From the NCBI GenBank assembly GCA_040080215.1, contig JBEBIT010000013.1, positions 1 to 64,000 of the forward strand: DNA of 64,000 nt, written 5' to 3'. A program made the translations under genes and the position numbers. Every line of letters begins with the position of its first letter. Within the stretch, counting starts at the first letter, position 1. Source of the DNA: CAIUGU01 sp040080215 (GTDB lineage: Bacteria; Pseudomonadota; Gammaproteobacteria; Steroidobacterales; Steroidobacteraceae). Shown here piece after piece: positions 1-9,350 of the stretch. The notes beneath the pieces were generated by a model, which made no database searches, had not been told where the DNA came from, and saw only the letters and a list, made by a program, of their open reading frames with translations.

Positions 1-2633
1 AGACAGCAGACCCCCAGGACGTCGCCTGGTATCAGTACTCCGCCGAGGAGACCTACTCGCTTCTGGCGTCTCGCCGCGAAGGACTGAGCGCCGAGGACGC
101 CACGAACCGACGCACGCGCTACGGTGCGAATGTGCACATCGAGGCGCCACCTCGCTCCCCGTTCACGATCCTCGCGGCGCAGTTCAAGGACTTCATGATC
201 CTGGTTCTGATCGGCGCGGCCGTGGTATCGGGAGCAATCGGTGATCTCACCGACACCCTGGTCATCGTGGCGATCGTGATTCTCAATGCCGTGCTCGGAT
301 TTGCACAGGAATTCCGGGCGGAGCGCGCCTTGGCTGCGCTGAAGTCGATGGCCGCTCCCTCGGCGAAGGTGGTGCGAAGCGGCAGCCCAGGCACGATTGC
401 GGCCGCCGAACTGGTTCCCGGCGATATCGTGCTTCTCGAGGCTGGCTGCATCGTCCCTGCGGACCTTCGCCTGGTCGAGGTTGCGGGTCTGCGTCTGAAT
501 GAATCCACATTGACGGGCGAGTCGGCTCCGGTTGACAAGATCATTGCAGCGATTGCACAGCCTGATGTTGCCGTCGGGGATCGCAGAAACCTCGCGCACA
601 AGGGAACCTTCGTAACTTACGGTCGCGCGGTGGGTCTGGTTGTAGCGACAGGGATGCACACCGAGTTCGGCCGTATCGCCAGGTTGCTGAATGAAGCACG
701 CTCTATCCAGACCCCCCTGCAGCGCCGTCTGGTAGGGTTCGGTCGCCAGCTTGCGCTCATCGTCATCCTCATCTGCGTCGTCGTGTTCGCCACGGGACTG
801 CTGCGCGGAGAGCAGGCCCTGCACATGCTGCTCATCGCGCTGAGTCTCGCCGTGGCAGCGATTCCGGAGGCACTACCCGCGGTCGTCAGTATTTCGCTGG
901 CACTTGGAGCACGCAAGATGGCCGCAAACAAGGCGCTCGTCCGGCGCCTCCCAGCCGTTGAGACGCTGGGCTCAGTGACGTACATCTGTTCCGACAAGAC
1001 GGGTACTTTGACTGCTAACGAGATGCAGGTGGAACAGTACTTCTGCGATGGAATGCGGGCGACGACACCCGGCTCGGGTGGGCCCGCCGCGATGCTGCTT
1101 CATGCGATGGCGGTCAGCCATGACGCACTCGTGGACGCAACAGGCGGGGTCGTGGGTGATCCGACGGAGGTAGCGCTACTCGTTGCCGCACAATCGGCCG
1201 GCCTGAGTCGCGATGCCGAGGTGGCTCGCGCCCCAAGGATCGCAGAACTTCCGTTCGACTCCGACCGGAAGTGCATGACGACCGTGCACGGCAGACCTGA
1301 TGGCACCTTCGTGTCGATTACCAAGGGTGCAGCCGAGGTCATCATCGGTCTGTGCGTTCATGAACAGCGCAGCACCGGACTTGTGAAGGTCGACCTGGGG
1401 GCTTTGAACCGCGCTGCGGATCAGATGGCGACGGAGGGACTGCGCGTCCTCGGCATCGGGATGCGCCGTTGGCAAGCGCACCCGCCAAGCTTGGCGGCGG
1501 AGGAACTCGAGCGCGACCTGGAATTCATCGGACTGCTCGGCCTGATCGATCCACCTCGAATAGAAGCGCAGCAGGCGATTGCCACCTGCATCGCCGCGGG
1601 CATCGTGCCTGTCATGATTACCGGCGACCATCCCCTGACGGCACGCGCAGTGGCGAAGCGGCTCGGCCTTCTGTCAGATGATGCGGAACTGCTAACGGGC
1701 CCGCAGCTTGCTGCGCTTTCGCAGCAGGACTTCGAGCGCCGGGTTGGCCATGTGCGCGTCTATGCTCGCGTCGCGCCCGAGCAGAAGGTGAGGATCGTCA
1801 ACGCGCTGCAGAATGCCGGTGAAGTGGTCGCCATGACGGGCGATGGTGTCAACGATGCGCCGGCCCTGAAACAGGCCGACATTGGTGTTGCGATGGGAAT
1901 CCAGGGGACTGACGTCGCCAAGGAGGCGGCATCGATCATTCTGCTCGACGACAACTTCGCGACCATCGTACGCGCTGTAAACGAAGGGAGGCGCCTCTAT
2001 GACAACCTGCGCCGCTTTGTCCGATATGTGCTCACGACAAATTCCGGAGAGATATGGACCATCTTCCTGGCGCCGTTTCTGGGCTTGCCGATCCCACTGC
2101 TGCCAATCCACATCCTCTGGATCAACCTGGTGACTGATGGCTTGCCCGGCCTTGCACTCGCCTCGGAGGCCGCTGAACACGACCTCATGAGGCGCCCACC
2201 CCGACCGCCCACCGAGAGTCTGTTCGCGAGGGGTCTGGGCTTGCATGCTTTTGTCGTTGGCCTTGCCATGGCAGCACTCGCCCTGGGACAGCAGGCCTGG
2301 CTTCTGCGCTCGGGCTCGGCGGCGTGGCAGACCGCCGTTTTCACTACACTGTGCTTCGCCCAACTGGCGCACGTGATGGCGATCCGCTCGGAGCGCACAT
2401 CGCTCTTCAGGATGGGTATCGCGTCGAACCGCCCGCTCCTCGGTGCGGTTGTTCTCACCGTGGTGCTGCAGATGGCGGTGGTCTACGTTCCTGCATTCAA
2501 TGTCCTGTTCAGGACGGTGCCACTGCGACCTCAGGAACTTGGATTGTGCATTGGCCTGTCTCTCGTGATTCTCCTGATCGTCGAGCTGGAGAAGTGGATG
2601 CGCCGCCGCGGGATGCTTGGCGAGAAGCGGTGA
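1..2633 (+). CDS. P2-type cation-transporting ATPase, 5' end cut by window
   Basis: Membrane pump that couples ATP hydrolysis to cation transport. The reading frame is open from base 3, and the residues before the first internal GTG (WYQYSAEE, then GLSAEDATNRR, then YGANVHIE) match the N-terminal cation-ATPase domain, so the true start lies left of the window; 876 residues are visible. Seen in order: actuator motif LTGES, M4 motif AIPEALPA, phosphorylation motif CSDKTGTLT, hinge motif TGDGVNDAPALK, and M6 motif NLVTDGLPGLAL. The M4 and M6 motifs are those of P2A (Ca2+/Mn2+-like) pumps, but the transported ion is an inference. The stop overlaps the next ATPase start (TGATG), so the two are probably translationally coupled. 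Confidence 0.93.
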   Translation, partial: TADPQDVAWYQYSAEETYSLLASRREGLSAEDATNRRTRYGANVHIEAPPRSPFTILAAQFKDFMILVLIGAAVVSGAIGDLTDTLVIVAIVILNAVLGFAQEFRAERALAALKSMAAPSAKVVRSGSPGTIAAAELVPGDIVLLEAGCIVPADLRLVEVAGLRLNESTLTGESAPVDKIIAAIAQPDVAVGDRRNLAHKGTFVTYGRAVGLVVATGMHTEFGRIARLLNEARSIQTPLQRRLVGFGRQLALIVILICVVVFATGLLRGEQALHMLLIALSLAVAAIPEALPAVVSISLALGARKMAANKALVRRLPAVETLGSVTYICSDKTGTLTANEMQVEQYFCDGMRATTPGSGGPAAMLLHAMAVSHDALVDATGGVVGDPTEVALLVAAQSAGLSRDAEVARAPRIAELPFDSDRKCMTTVHGRPDGTFVSITKGAAEVIIGLCVHEQRSTGLVKVDLGALNRAADQMATEGLRVLGIGMRRWQAHPPSLAAEELERDLEFIGLLGLIDPPRIEAQQAIATCIAAGIVPVMITGDHPLTARAVAKRLGLLSDDAELLTGPQLAALSQQDFERRVGHVRVYARVAPEQKVRIVNALQNAGEVVAMTGDGVNDAPALKQADIGVAMGIQGTDVAKEAASIILLDDNFATIVRAVNEGRRLYDNLRRFVRYVLTTNSGEIWTIFLAPFLGLPIPLLPIHILWINLVTDGLPGLALASEAAEHDLMRRPPRPPTESLFARGLGLHAFVVGLAMAALALGQQAWLLRSGSAAWQTAVFTTLCFAQLAHVMAIRSERTSLFRMGIASNRPLLGAVVLTVVLQMAVVYVPAFNVLFRTVPLRPQELGLCIGLSLVILLIVELEKWMRRRGMLGEKR

Positions 2634-5227
2634 TGCAGGGATCGTCCGCACCTTTCTCCGAACAAGGCCTCACCGAGGCCGAAGCGCACCGGCGCCTCAT
2701 GGAGCAAGGCCCGAATGAGTTGCCGGATTCAAGACCGCATGGTGTTTCGCGCCTGCTGCGCCAGATCGTATCGGAGCCGATCTTCCTGCTGCTGGTGGCC
2801 TGCGGGGCGATCTACATGCTGCTGGGTGATCGGCACGAGGCTTTGATGCTGCTTGGTTTCGTCCTTGTAGTCATGGGTATCTCGTTCGTGCAGCAACGTC
2901 GTACGGAGCAGTCGCTGGAAGCCCTGCGCGATCTGTCCAGCCCGCGAGCCCTGGTCGTTCGCGAAGGCCAAACGCGCCGCATTGCCGGACGTGAACTGGT
3001 CAGCGACGACATAGTGCTGCTGGCCGAGGGGGACCGGATTCCCGCAGACATGCATGTCCTGGCATCGTCAAACCTTGCCATCGACGAATCCCTGCTCACG
3101 GGTGAGTCTGCCCCGGTGCTCAAGCAGGCAAGCCAGCTTGTTGATGCGGCAGCGCCAGGCAGCGGCGACGTTGCACGTGTGTTCTCGGGGACACTGGTGA
3201 TACGGGGGACTGCGCGCTGCCGGGTCGTCGCTACTGGCGCGCGTAGTGCCCTCGGGCGGATCGGCAAGTCGCTCGAGAGCATCGGCAGCGAGGAAACGAC
3301 GCTCCAACTCGAGACACGTCGCATCGTGAAGCGTGTCGCCTTCGTGGGCCTTGTCCTCGCAGGTACGCTGGCATTTGCCTACCGGCTCTCGACCGGAGAC
3401 TGGCTCCAGGGCTTGCTGGCAGGCCTCACGCTGGCAATGGCCATCCTGCCGGAGGAACTGCCGGTAGTACTGACACTTTTCCTCGGCCTTGGCGCCTGGC
3501 GACTGGCGCGGGAAAGAGTATTGACACGCAGCATCCCCGCTGTGGAGTTGCTGGGAGCGACGACGGTGTTGTGCGTTGACAAGACCGGTACGCTGACTGC
3601 GAATCGAATGGCCGTCAGAAGGATCTGGTCAAGAGCCGCGACATTCGACGGCGCGGGAGACGCATCGGGACCGCTCGAGGAAGCCTTGCATCCAGTCCTC
3701 GAGTTCGCAGTTCTGGCGAGCCATCGCCGCGCCTTCGATCCGATGGAAACAGCCATCGGTGCGGCAGGGCTGCAGCTGCTGGCAGATACCGAACACCTGC
3801 ACGCGGACTGGACTCTCATCGACGATTATCCGTTGTCGAACGAGATGATGGCGATGTCCAGGGTGTGGCGTTCACCCGATCGGCGCGAACGGTTGATTGC
3901 CGCGAAGGGCGCACCGGAGGCCATCGTCGACCTCTGCCATCTCGATGCCGCACAGCGTGCAGAGATTGTCGACAAGGTGTCCGAGATGGCGAGTGACGGA
4001 CTGCGTGTCCTTGGCGTCGCGTCGGCCACCTTTCATGCCGAGGCTCTCCCGGGAAACCAGCATGACTTCGAGTTCGCCTTTCTTGGTCTGATAGCGCTGG
4101 AGGATCCGGTAAGGCCTGAGGTGCCAGGGGCGATCGCGGAGTGCCTTGCAGCTGGCATGCGCGTGGTGATGATGACCGGAGATCACCCGATCACCGCGGT
4201 CTCCGTTGCGCGCCAGGTGGGACTACCCGCCGACAGCGCGGTCATTACCGGGTCCGAGCTGGCTGCGTTGAGCGACGATGAGCTGCGCGCGCGCCTTGCC
4301 GATACAAACATCTTCTGCCGCGTTCAGCCGGAACAGAAGCTGCGGCTGGTACAGGCGTTTCGTGCCTGCGGCGAGGTCGTCGCGATGACCGGCGATGGCG
4401 TGAACGACGCCCCGGCACTCAAAGCGGCTCACATCGGCGTGGCGATGGGTGCGCGCGGCACTGACGTGGCGCGGGAAGCCGCTTCGCTGGTGCTGCTCAA
4501 CGATGACTTCGCGTCCCTCGTAACAGCGGTGCGTTACGGACGTCGAGTCTTCGCCAATCTCCGCAAGGCCATCGTCTTCGTGCTAGCCGCGCACATTCCG
4601 ATCATCGGGCTGTCGCTGGTGCCGGTGATGCTGGGCTGGCCGATACTCCTGATGCCTGTGCATATCCTTTTCCTGCAGCTCATCATCGATCCGGCCTGTT
4701 CGGTTGTATTCGAGGCAGAGCCGCTCGAACCCGGGGCCATGACCGCGCCGCCGCGCAGCCCAAGCCAGCGCCTGTTCGACGCAGACGTGCTCACACGTGG
4801 AATGTGGCAAGGAGTTGGCTTGCTGATGCTGCTGCTCGTGGTCTACGCGAGCGTTCGGTCAATGATGCATTCGGACGACATGGCGCGCGCCGTTACGTTC
4901 ATGGCGCTGGTACTGTCCAACCTCGGCCTGATCCGCAGCAACCGGTCCTGGAGCAGGAGTTCCTGGCACGGCGCAGCGGCGCCTAACCGTCAATTCGGCT
5001 GGATTGTATTGGCAACGCTCGCTTTGCTGGCCTGCGTGCTGGCCATTCCGGAGGTCAGTCAGCTGTTTGCGTTCACGCAACCGACAGTTCCCATGCTCGT
5101 GGCGGGCGCCGGCATGGCCGTGGTCAGCCTGTTCTGGTTCCAGGCCGTCAATTGGGGGCTGAGCCGACGCCAAAGCAGTCACGCTCCGGCCCAGAATTGG
5201 GCCGGAGGGCGAGCGCCTGGCACGTAG
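2633..5227 (+). CDS. Second P-type cation-transporting ATPase
   Basis: An 864-residue P-type ATPase starting at an ATG inside the stop codon of the upstream pump. Visible motifs are LTGESAPV (actuator), PEELPVV (M4), CVDKTGTLTANRM (phosphorylation site), MTGDHPIT and TGDGVNDAPALKAA. The M6 region reads LFLQLIIDPA rather than the NLVTDGLP of its neighbour, so its ion site is probably different; substrate unknown. The C-terminal third holds several hydrophobic helices. It ends 20 bp before the convergent phosphorylase gene, and a 10-bp hairpin lies in its last codons. The start was chosen by overlap with the preceding stop and because the following residues match the N-terminal domain of the family. 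Confidence 0.92.
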   Translation: MQGSSAPFSEQGLTEAEAHRRLMEQGPNELPDSRPHGVSRLLRQIVSEPIFLLLVACGAIYMLLGDRHEALMLLGFVLVVMGISFVQQRRTEQSLEALRDLSSPRALVVREGQTRRIAGRELVSDDIVLLAEGDRIPADMHVLASSNLAIDESLLTGESAPVLKQASQLVDAAAPGSGDVARVFSGTLVIRGTARCRVVATGARSALGRIGKSLESIGSEETTLQLETRRIVKRVAFVGLVLAGTLAFAYRLSTGDWLQGLLAGLTLAMAILPEELPVVLTLFLGLGAWRLARERVLTRSIPAVELLGATTVLCVDKTGTLTANRMAVRRIWSRAATFDGAGDASGPLEEALHPVLEFAVLASHRRAFDPMETAIGAAGLQLLADTEHLHADWTLIDDYPLSNEMMAMSRVWRSPDRRERLIAAKGAPEAIVDLCHLDAAQRAEIVDKVSEMASDGLRVLGVASATFHAEALPGNQHDFEFAFLGLIALEDPVRPEVPGAIAECLAAGMRVVMMTGDHPITAVSVARQVGLPADSAVITGSELAALSDDELRARLADTNIFCRVQPEQKLRLVQAFRACGEVVAMTGDGVNDAPALKAAHIGVAMGARGTDVAREAASLVLLNDDFASLVTAVRYGRRVFANLRKAIVFVLAAHIPIIGLSLVPVMLGWPILLMPVHILFLQLIIDPACSVVFEAEPLEPGAMTAPPRSPSQRLFDADVLTRGMWQGVGLLMLLLVVYASVRSMMHSDDMARAVTFMALVLSNLGLIRSNRSWSRSSWHGAAAPNRQFGWIVLATLALLACVLAIPEVSQLFAFTQPTVPMLVAGAGMAVVSLFWFQAVNWGLSRRQSSHAPAQNWAGGRAPGT
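5184..5207. terminator. GC-rich hairpin between convergent genes
   Basis: Perfect 10-bp stem (CTCCGGCCCA / TGGGCCGGAG) with a GAAT loop, inside the last codons of the second ATPase and just ahead of the convergent phosphorylase end. It has no T-tract, so a terminator role is only a guess. Confidence 0.3.
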
Positions 5228-5247
5228 AGGCGGTCGATGCCGAGTGA

Positions 5248-6759
5248 TCAGCCGTGATGCAGGCTGAAAGCGTGCGCGTGCCGCGCATGATACGCGAGCG
5301 CGTAAGCCAGTTCGCCCGGGCTCTCTGCATGCACCGTCATCAGCGGCTGGCCGCGCTCGACGGTCTGGCCGACATGAGCATGCAGCTCTATGCCCGCCGC
5401 CTGCGCCCGCGGTGCACCGGCCAGTTTCGCAATCCGCGAGATCAGCCGATTGTCGATCTGGGAGATCACTCCGCGGGCCGGTGACAGCACGGGAGCCTGA
5501 TACTGTGCAATGCGCGGCGTGCGCTGCCCCCCCTGCGCCGCGCAGATCGCGGCAAATTTGGTTTCCGCCACGCCGCTGTCGAGCAAGGCCGTCGCCTTGT
5601 TGCGCCCCTGTCCAACGGATTCGCCGCCGAGCTCGAGCAGATGGCCTGCCAGGTCGAGAGCCCTCTCGCGCAGATCTGCAGGAGCGGACGGGGCGCGCGC
5701 GAGGACGGCAAGCACATCGCGCGCTTCGAGTGCGGGACCGATGCCGTTACCGACAGGCTGGGTGCCGTCCGAGGGATGCAGGTGCACCCGCAGGCCCAGC
5801 GCATCGGCGACAGAGGTGAGCCGTTCTCCCAGTTTCTGGGCGGCTTCCTGGGTGCGGATCTTCGCTGTCGGGCCCATCGGCATGTCGAGGATCACGTGTG
5901 ACGCGCCGGCAGCGATCTTCTTCGAGAGGACGCTGGCGACGAGTTGCGCGTCGCCATCGAAGTCGAGCGGCCGCTCCACGCGGATCAGGATGTCGTCCGC
6001 AGGACTCAGGCCCACCGACCCACCCCATGCGATGCAGCCGCCTTCCTGGTCCACGACTTTGCGCATCTGTGCCAGAGTCAGCTCGACTGGCGCCAGGGTG
6101 TCCATCGTATCGGCCGTCCCGGAGGGCGACGTGATGGCGCGCGAGGAAGTCTTCGGGATCCGGTAGCCCGCCGCGGCCACAATGGCGACGAGGATGGGCG
6201 TCGTGCGATTGCCGGGCAGGCCGCCCACGCAGTGCTTGTCGAGGATGATGCCAGTGCCCCAGTCAAGCGTTGAGCCCACGCCCACCATGGCGCGTGTCAG
6301 GGCCACCGTCTCTTCGGTGTCCATCGATCCGGCTGCACACGCCGTGAGGAAGGCGACCAGCTCGAGGTCTGATAGCCGGCCATGCACCGCATCGCGCATG
6401 ATTTCTGCGTAGTGCACGCGTTCGAGCCGCTGCCCGTAGATCTTCGCGCGAATGTGAGCCGTGGAGTCGGCGGCGTCCGCGTGCCGGAACCAGGCCTTTT
6501 CGCCGGGCTTCGGCTCAAGATGACGCCACGCCGCTTCCGACAGGCCAGCCTGATGCGGCGGCAACCACGGGCTCGAGACGACGTTGAGGGTTGCGATGAT
6601 CGAACGATCGCCCACATGCACGGCGATGCGGGTTTGCGCTTCAAAGCCCTCTGCGCGGCAGACCGTGCAGTCGGCGCGCATGTAGACGACCGGCTCCTGG
6701 TACGTGTCGATGCCGGCACGCACCAGTTCAAGCGCCTCGGCTTCCGGAGCGGGTCTCAT
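5248..6759 (-). CDS. Thymidine/AMP phosphorylase family protein
   Basis: Putative nucleoside or nucleoside-monophosphate phosphorylase of 503 residues, the length of the long AMP-phosphorylase/putative thymidine phosphorylase subfamily rather than the ~440 residues of DeoA. The N-terminal ~90-residue extension is present. The phosphate-binding segment reads LDKHCVGGLPGNRTTP, followed by KTSSRAITSPSGTADTMD, as in the AMP-phosphorylase branch. It would release ribose 1-phosphate or ribose 1,5-bisphosphate from nucleosides or nucleotides. The ATG overlaps the stop of the upstream beta-CASP gene (ATGA), so the two form an operon; an in-frame extension further upstream lies inside that gene and was rejected. 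The exact substrate cannot be read from the sequence. Confidence 0.88.
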   Translation of the reverse strand: MRPAPEAEALELVRAGIDTYQEPVVYMRADCTVCRAEGFEAQTRIAVHVGDRSIIATLNVVSSPWLPPHQAGLSEAAWRHLEPKPGEKAWFRHADAADSTAHIRAKIYGQRLERVHYAEIMRDAVHGRLSDLELVAFLTACAAGSMDTEETVALTRAMVGVGSTLDWGTGIILDKHCVGGLPGNRTTPILVAIVAAAGYRIPKTSSRAITSPSGTADTMDTLAPVELTLAQMRKVVDQEGGCIAWGGSVGLSPADDILIRVERPLDFDGDAQLVASVLSKKIAAGASHVILDMPMGPTAKIRTQEAAQKLGERLTSVADALGLRVHLHPSDGTQPVGNGIGPALEARDVLAVLARAPSAPADLRERALDLAGHLLELGGESVGQGRNKATALLDSGVAETKFAAICAAQGGQRTPRIAQYQAPVLSPARGVISQIDNRLISRIAKLAGAPRAQAAGIELHAHVGQTVERGQPLMTVHAESPGELAYALAYHARHAHAFSLHHG

Positions 6760-8129
6760 TGCTGCGCGTTCGTGTCGAGATCGTAGGTGTCGCGGTACTC
6801 GGGCACCGTGACCGGCCACTTGAGCTCGTGATCGATGCGGAACCGCAAGCCCTCGCTCGCTTCCGGTTCGCCGTGGATCACGAACGTGTTGCGCGGGGGC
6901 TTGGGCAAGCGACGGGCCCACGCCAGCAACTCATCGGCGTCGGCGTGTGCAGAGCTCGCCTCCAGCTGGCCGACTTCCGCACGTACCGGAAACTCCATGC
7001 CGTGGATCCGTACCGTCGGTGCGCCCTTGATCATCGCTGCACCGCGTGTCCCGGGTGCCTGGAATCCCGCCAGCAGGACGAGATTCTTCGGATCGCCAAC
7101 GAAGGCTTTCAGGTGATGGAGCACCCGGCCTCCTGACGCCATGCCGCTGGCTGACAGCAGGATCATCGGTTCGCGTCTGGCGTCGAGCGCCTGGGATTGC
7201 TCCGGCGTGTTGACGAGCGTTGCGGCCCGACACATGCGCCGGCAGTCGTCCTCACTGAGCTTGTGGTCGTCGCGGTGCTCGGCGTACAGCAGGGTTGCGT
7301 CCACAGCCATCGGGCTGTCGAGGTAAACGGGCAGGTCGGCAATCTCTCCCTTGCGCTTAAGCCGGTCGATGTAGAGCAGCAATGCCTGGGCGCGGCCCAC
7401 GGCAAAAGTCGGGATGACGGTGATGCCATCGCGATCGCTGGCGCGCCTGAGCCAACGAGCGAGCTCCTGCTCCGGATCGATGACGGGGTGACGGCGGTCG
7501 CCGTAGGTCGATTCGATGACGAGATAGTCGGCAGGCAGCGGCGGCTCGGGCGCATTGAGAATCGGATCGTGGGGCCTGCCCAGATCGCCTGAAAACAGCA
7601 CCGACGTGGTATCGCTGGAGACCCGCACGGTACAGGCACCGAGCAGATGACCGCCGCGGCTGAATTCGGCTTTGAGTCCTTTGGCGACCACGAAGGGATT
7701 GTGCAAGTCCACGGCGGAAAATCGCTCAAGGCAGTCGTCGGCATCCTTGCGCGTGTACAGCGGCAACGCGGGCTGATGCTTCGAGAAGCCGTGCCGGTTG
7801 GCAAACTTCGCGTCCTCCTCCTGCAGGTGGGCGCTGTCGGGCAGCAGGATGCGGCACAACTCCAGCGTCGCGTGCGAGCAGTAGATGCGGCCACGAAATC
7901 CCGAACGACAGAGCAGCGGCAAATAGCCGCTGTGGTCGATATGCGCGTGCGTGAGGACCACGGCGTCGAGCTGGCGCGGATCGAATTGCAGCGGCGCCCA
8001 GTTACGCAGCCGCAGCTGCTTGTAGCCCTGGAAGAGGCCGCAGTCGACCAGGACGCGGTGGCTACCCTCTTCAATCAGATAGCGCGAACCCGTGACGGTA
8101 CCGGCTGCGCCGAAAAAACTTAACTTCAT
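6756..8129 (-). CDS. Beta-CASP metallo-beta-lactamase-fold ribonuclease
   Basis: A 457-residue protein of the YSH1/CPSF-73-like bacterial family. The N-terminus (MKLSFFGAAGTVTGSRYLI) and the zinc-binding motif THAHIDHSG are typical. Later motifs include GDLGRPHDPI, ESTYGDRRH, PTFAVGRAQ and SASGMASGGRVLHHL, which together define the metallo-beta-lactamase core plus the beta-CASP cap. It is expected to process or degrade RNA in the cytoplasm with two bound metals. It is the first gene of a two-gene operon with the phosphorylase. The pairing suggests RNA breakdown feeding nucleotide phosphorolysis, but that is an inference from gene order. Confidence 0.9.
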   Translation of the reverse strand: MKLSFFGAAGTVTGSRYLIEEGSHRVLVDCGLFQGYKQLRLRNWAPLQFDPRQLDAVVLTHAHIDHSGYLPLLCRSGFRGRIYCSHATLELCRILLPDSAHLQEEDAKFANRHGFSKHQPALPLYTRKDADDCLERFSAVDLHNPFVVAKGLKAEFSRGGHLLGACTVRVSSDTTSVLFSGDLGRPHDPILNAPEPPLPADYLVIESTYGDRRHPVIDPEQELARWLRRASDRDGITVIPTFAVGRAQALLLYIDRLKRKGEIADLPVYLDSPMAVDATLLYAEHRDDHKLSEDDCRRMCRAATLVNTPEQSQALDARREPMILLSASGMASGGRVLHHLKAFVGDPKNLVLLAGFQAPGTRGAAMIKGAPTVRIHGMEFPVRAEVGQLEASSAHADADELLAWARRLPKPPRNTFVIHGEPEASEGLRFRIDHELKWPVTVPEYRDTYDLDTNAQQ

Positions 8130-8224
8130 CGTCCCCGCCCTGCTTGCTCGCGTGTTGCTGGCAGTGTGGCGCTACTACGCCCAAAAACAGTCCGTAGAAG
8201 TGCGCACGCCGCTTCGGTACCCGG

Positions 8225-9280
8225 CTACCTGACCGGATACTGCGTCAGGCTCGCGTAGGCGGATTCGATGAAGCCCGGCAACTGATCGTAACCGACCCAG
8301 TCCCTGTATTTCTCAAGGCGAATGGACTTCTTCATGTCGTCGAGCGTCTGGCCTGCGCGGATGCCGGCTGCGACAGCGGCCTGGAGATCCTCCAAGTACT
8401 GGCGAACGGCGACAAAGTCTTCGCGGGAGCCGCCTTGCCAGTGGCTGCCGACGAACGTGTCGAAGTCGAGGCGCTCCAGGTTCTTGAGCGAGTTGATCCA
8501 CGTCGCCATCGGCATGCGGTCGAACGCGAAGTTGCAGCACAGCCGCTTGGGCCAGACATAGTCCTGCGCGAAGAGCACGCGCTCGGCCGGGAAATAGACG
8601 TCGACCAGATCGGACGTATGCCTGCCACCCGCGTGGATGAGCTCGACGCGCTTTCCGCCCAGCGTAATCGTGTAACGGTCGGTGAAGGCAATCTCGGGCG
8701 AATGGACATCGGCCAGCATTTCGGCTTGCGTCAGGAAGCGGTCATGGTTCGCGTCCATCGTATCGAACTGGGCGCGGGTGCCCGTCTGCGCTTCCTGCTT
8801 GTCCAGGCGATCGTCGCCATCGAGATCGTTCGTGTCGCCGGGCGGCCTGGCATCGCGGATCTTCGCCGTGAACTTGCCTGGCATGGAGGCGTGGCCGACG
8901 AACTTCGCCGTATCGGCGAACACGTTGCCTCCGCGCGCATGGTCCCAGTGGTAGTGCGTCTGCACGACGTACTTGACCGGCTTGCCGGGAAAACGCGTTG
9001 CCAACTCGGCCTTCAACCAGGCCGCAAAGTCGTTGTTGATCGGATCCAGCAGGACGATGCCATCCGGAGTCACCAGAAACGCCGTCACCGCGCCGATCCC
9101 CGGACCGCTCTGCACCTTGTAGAGGTCGCCCCGCACCTGAGTGATCGTGCGTACGAACGGTACTGACGCGGCGGCACCGGGCGCTCCTGCAGGTGCTTCT
9201 GCCGCGAGGCTCGATGAAGTAAGTGAAAAGGCGTTCGCTGCAAGTAGCAGCGCGGCTGCCAGGCGAGGTGTGGTTCTCAT
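8225..9280 (-). CDS. Exported MBL-fold hydrolase with inserted EF-hand pair
   Basis: Secreted metallo-beta-lactamase-fold protein of 351 residues. It has a signal peptide (hydrophobic stretch to about residue 27, ending SSLAAEA) and the zinc motif THYHWDH at residues 108-114; HAGGRHTSD near 216-224 and GSHWQGG later complete the metal site. Between the first and second metal motifs is a ~50-residue insert with two EF-hand-like loops, DLDGDDRLDKQE (152-163) and DANHDRFLTQAE (176-187). These have acidic or Asn residues at positions 1, 3 and 5 and Glu at 12, so calcium binding is plausible. The substrate is unknown. It is transcribed alone between the beta-CASP gene and the sugar permease. Confidence 0.88.
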   Translation of the reverse strand: MRTTPRLAAALLLAANAFSLTSSSLAAEAPAGAPGAAASVPFVRTITQVRGDLYKVQSGPGIGAVTAFLVTPDGIVLLDPINNDFAAWLKAELATRFPGKPVKYVVQTHYHWDHARGGNVFADTAKFVGHASMPGKFTAKIRDARPPGDTNDLDGDDRLDKQEAQTGTRAQFDTMDANHDRFLTQAEMLADVHSPEIAFTDRYTITLGGKRVELIHAGGRHTSDLVDVYFPAERVLFAQDYVWPKRLCCNFAFDRMPMATWINSLKNLERLDFDTFVGSHWQGGSREDFVAVRQYLEDLQAAVAAGIRAGQTLDDMKKSIRLEKYRDWVGYDQLPGFIESAYASLTQYPVR

Positions 9281-9350
9281 GTATCGCTTCCGGCGGGAAC
9301 GGGTGGGGAGAGTGGCAGGATTGGACGCGAAAGGTCAACGCCTTGCCTGA

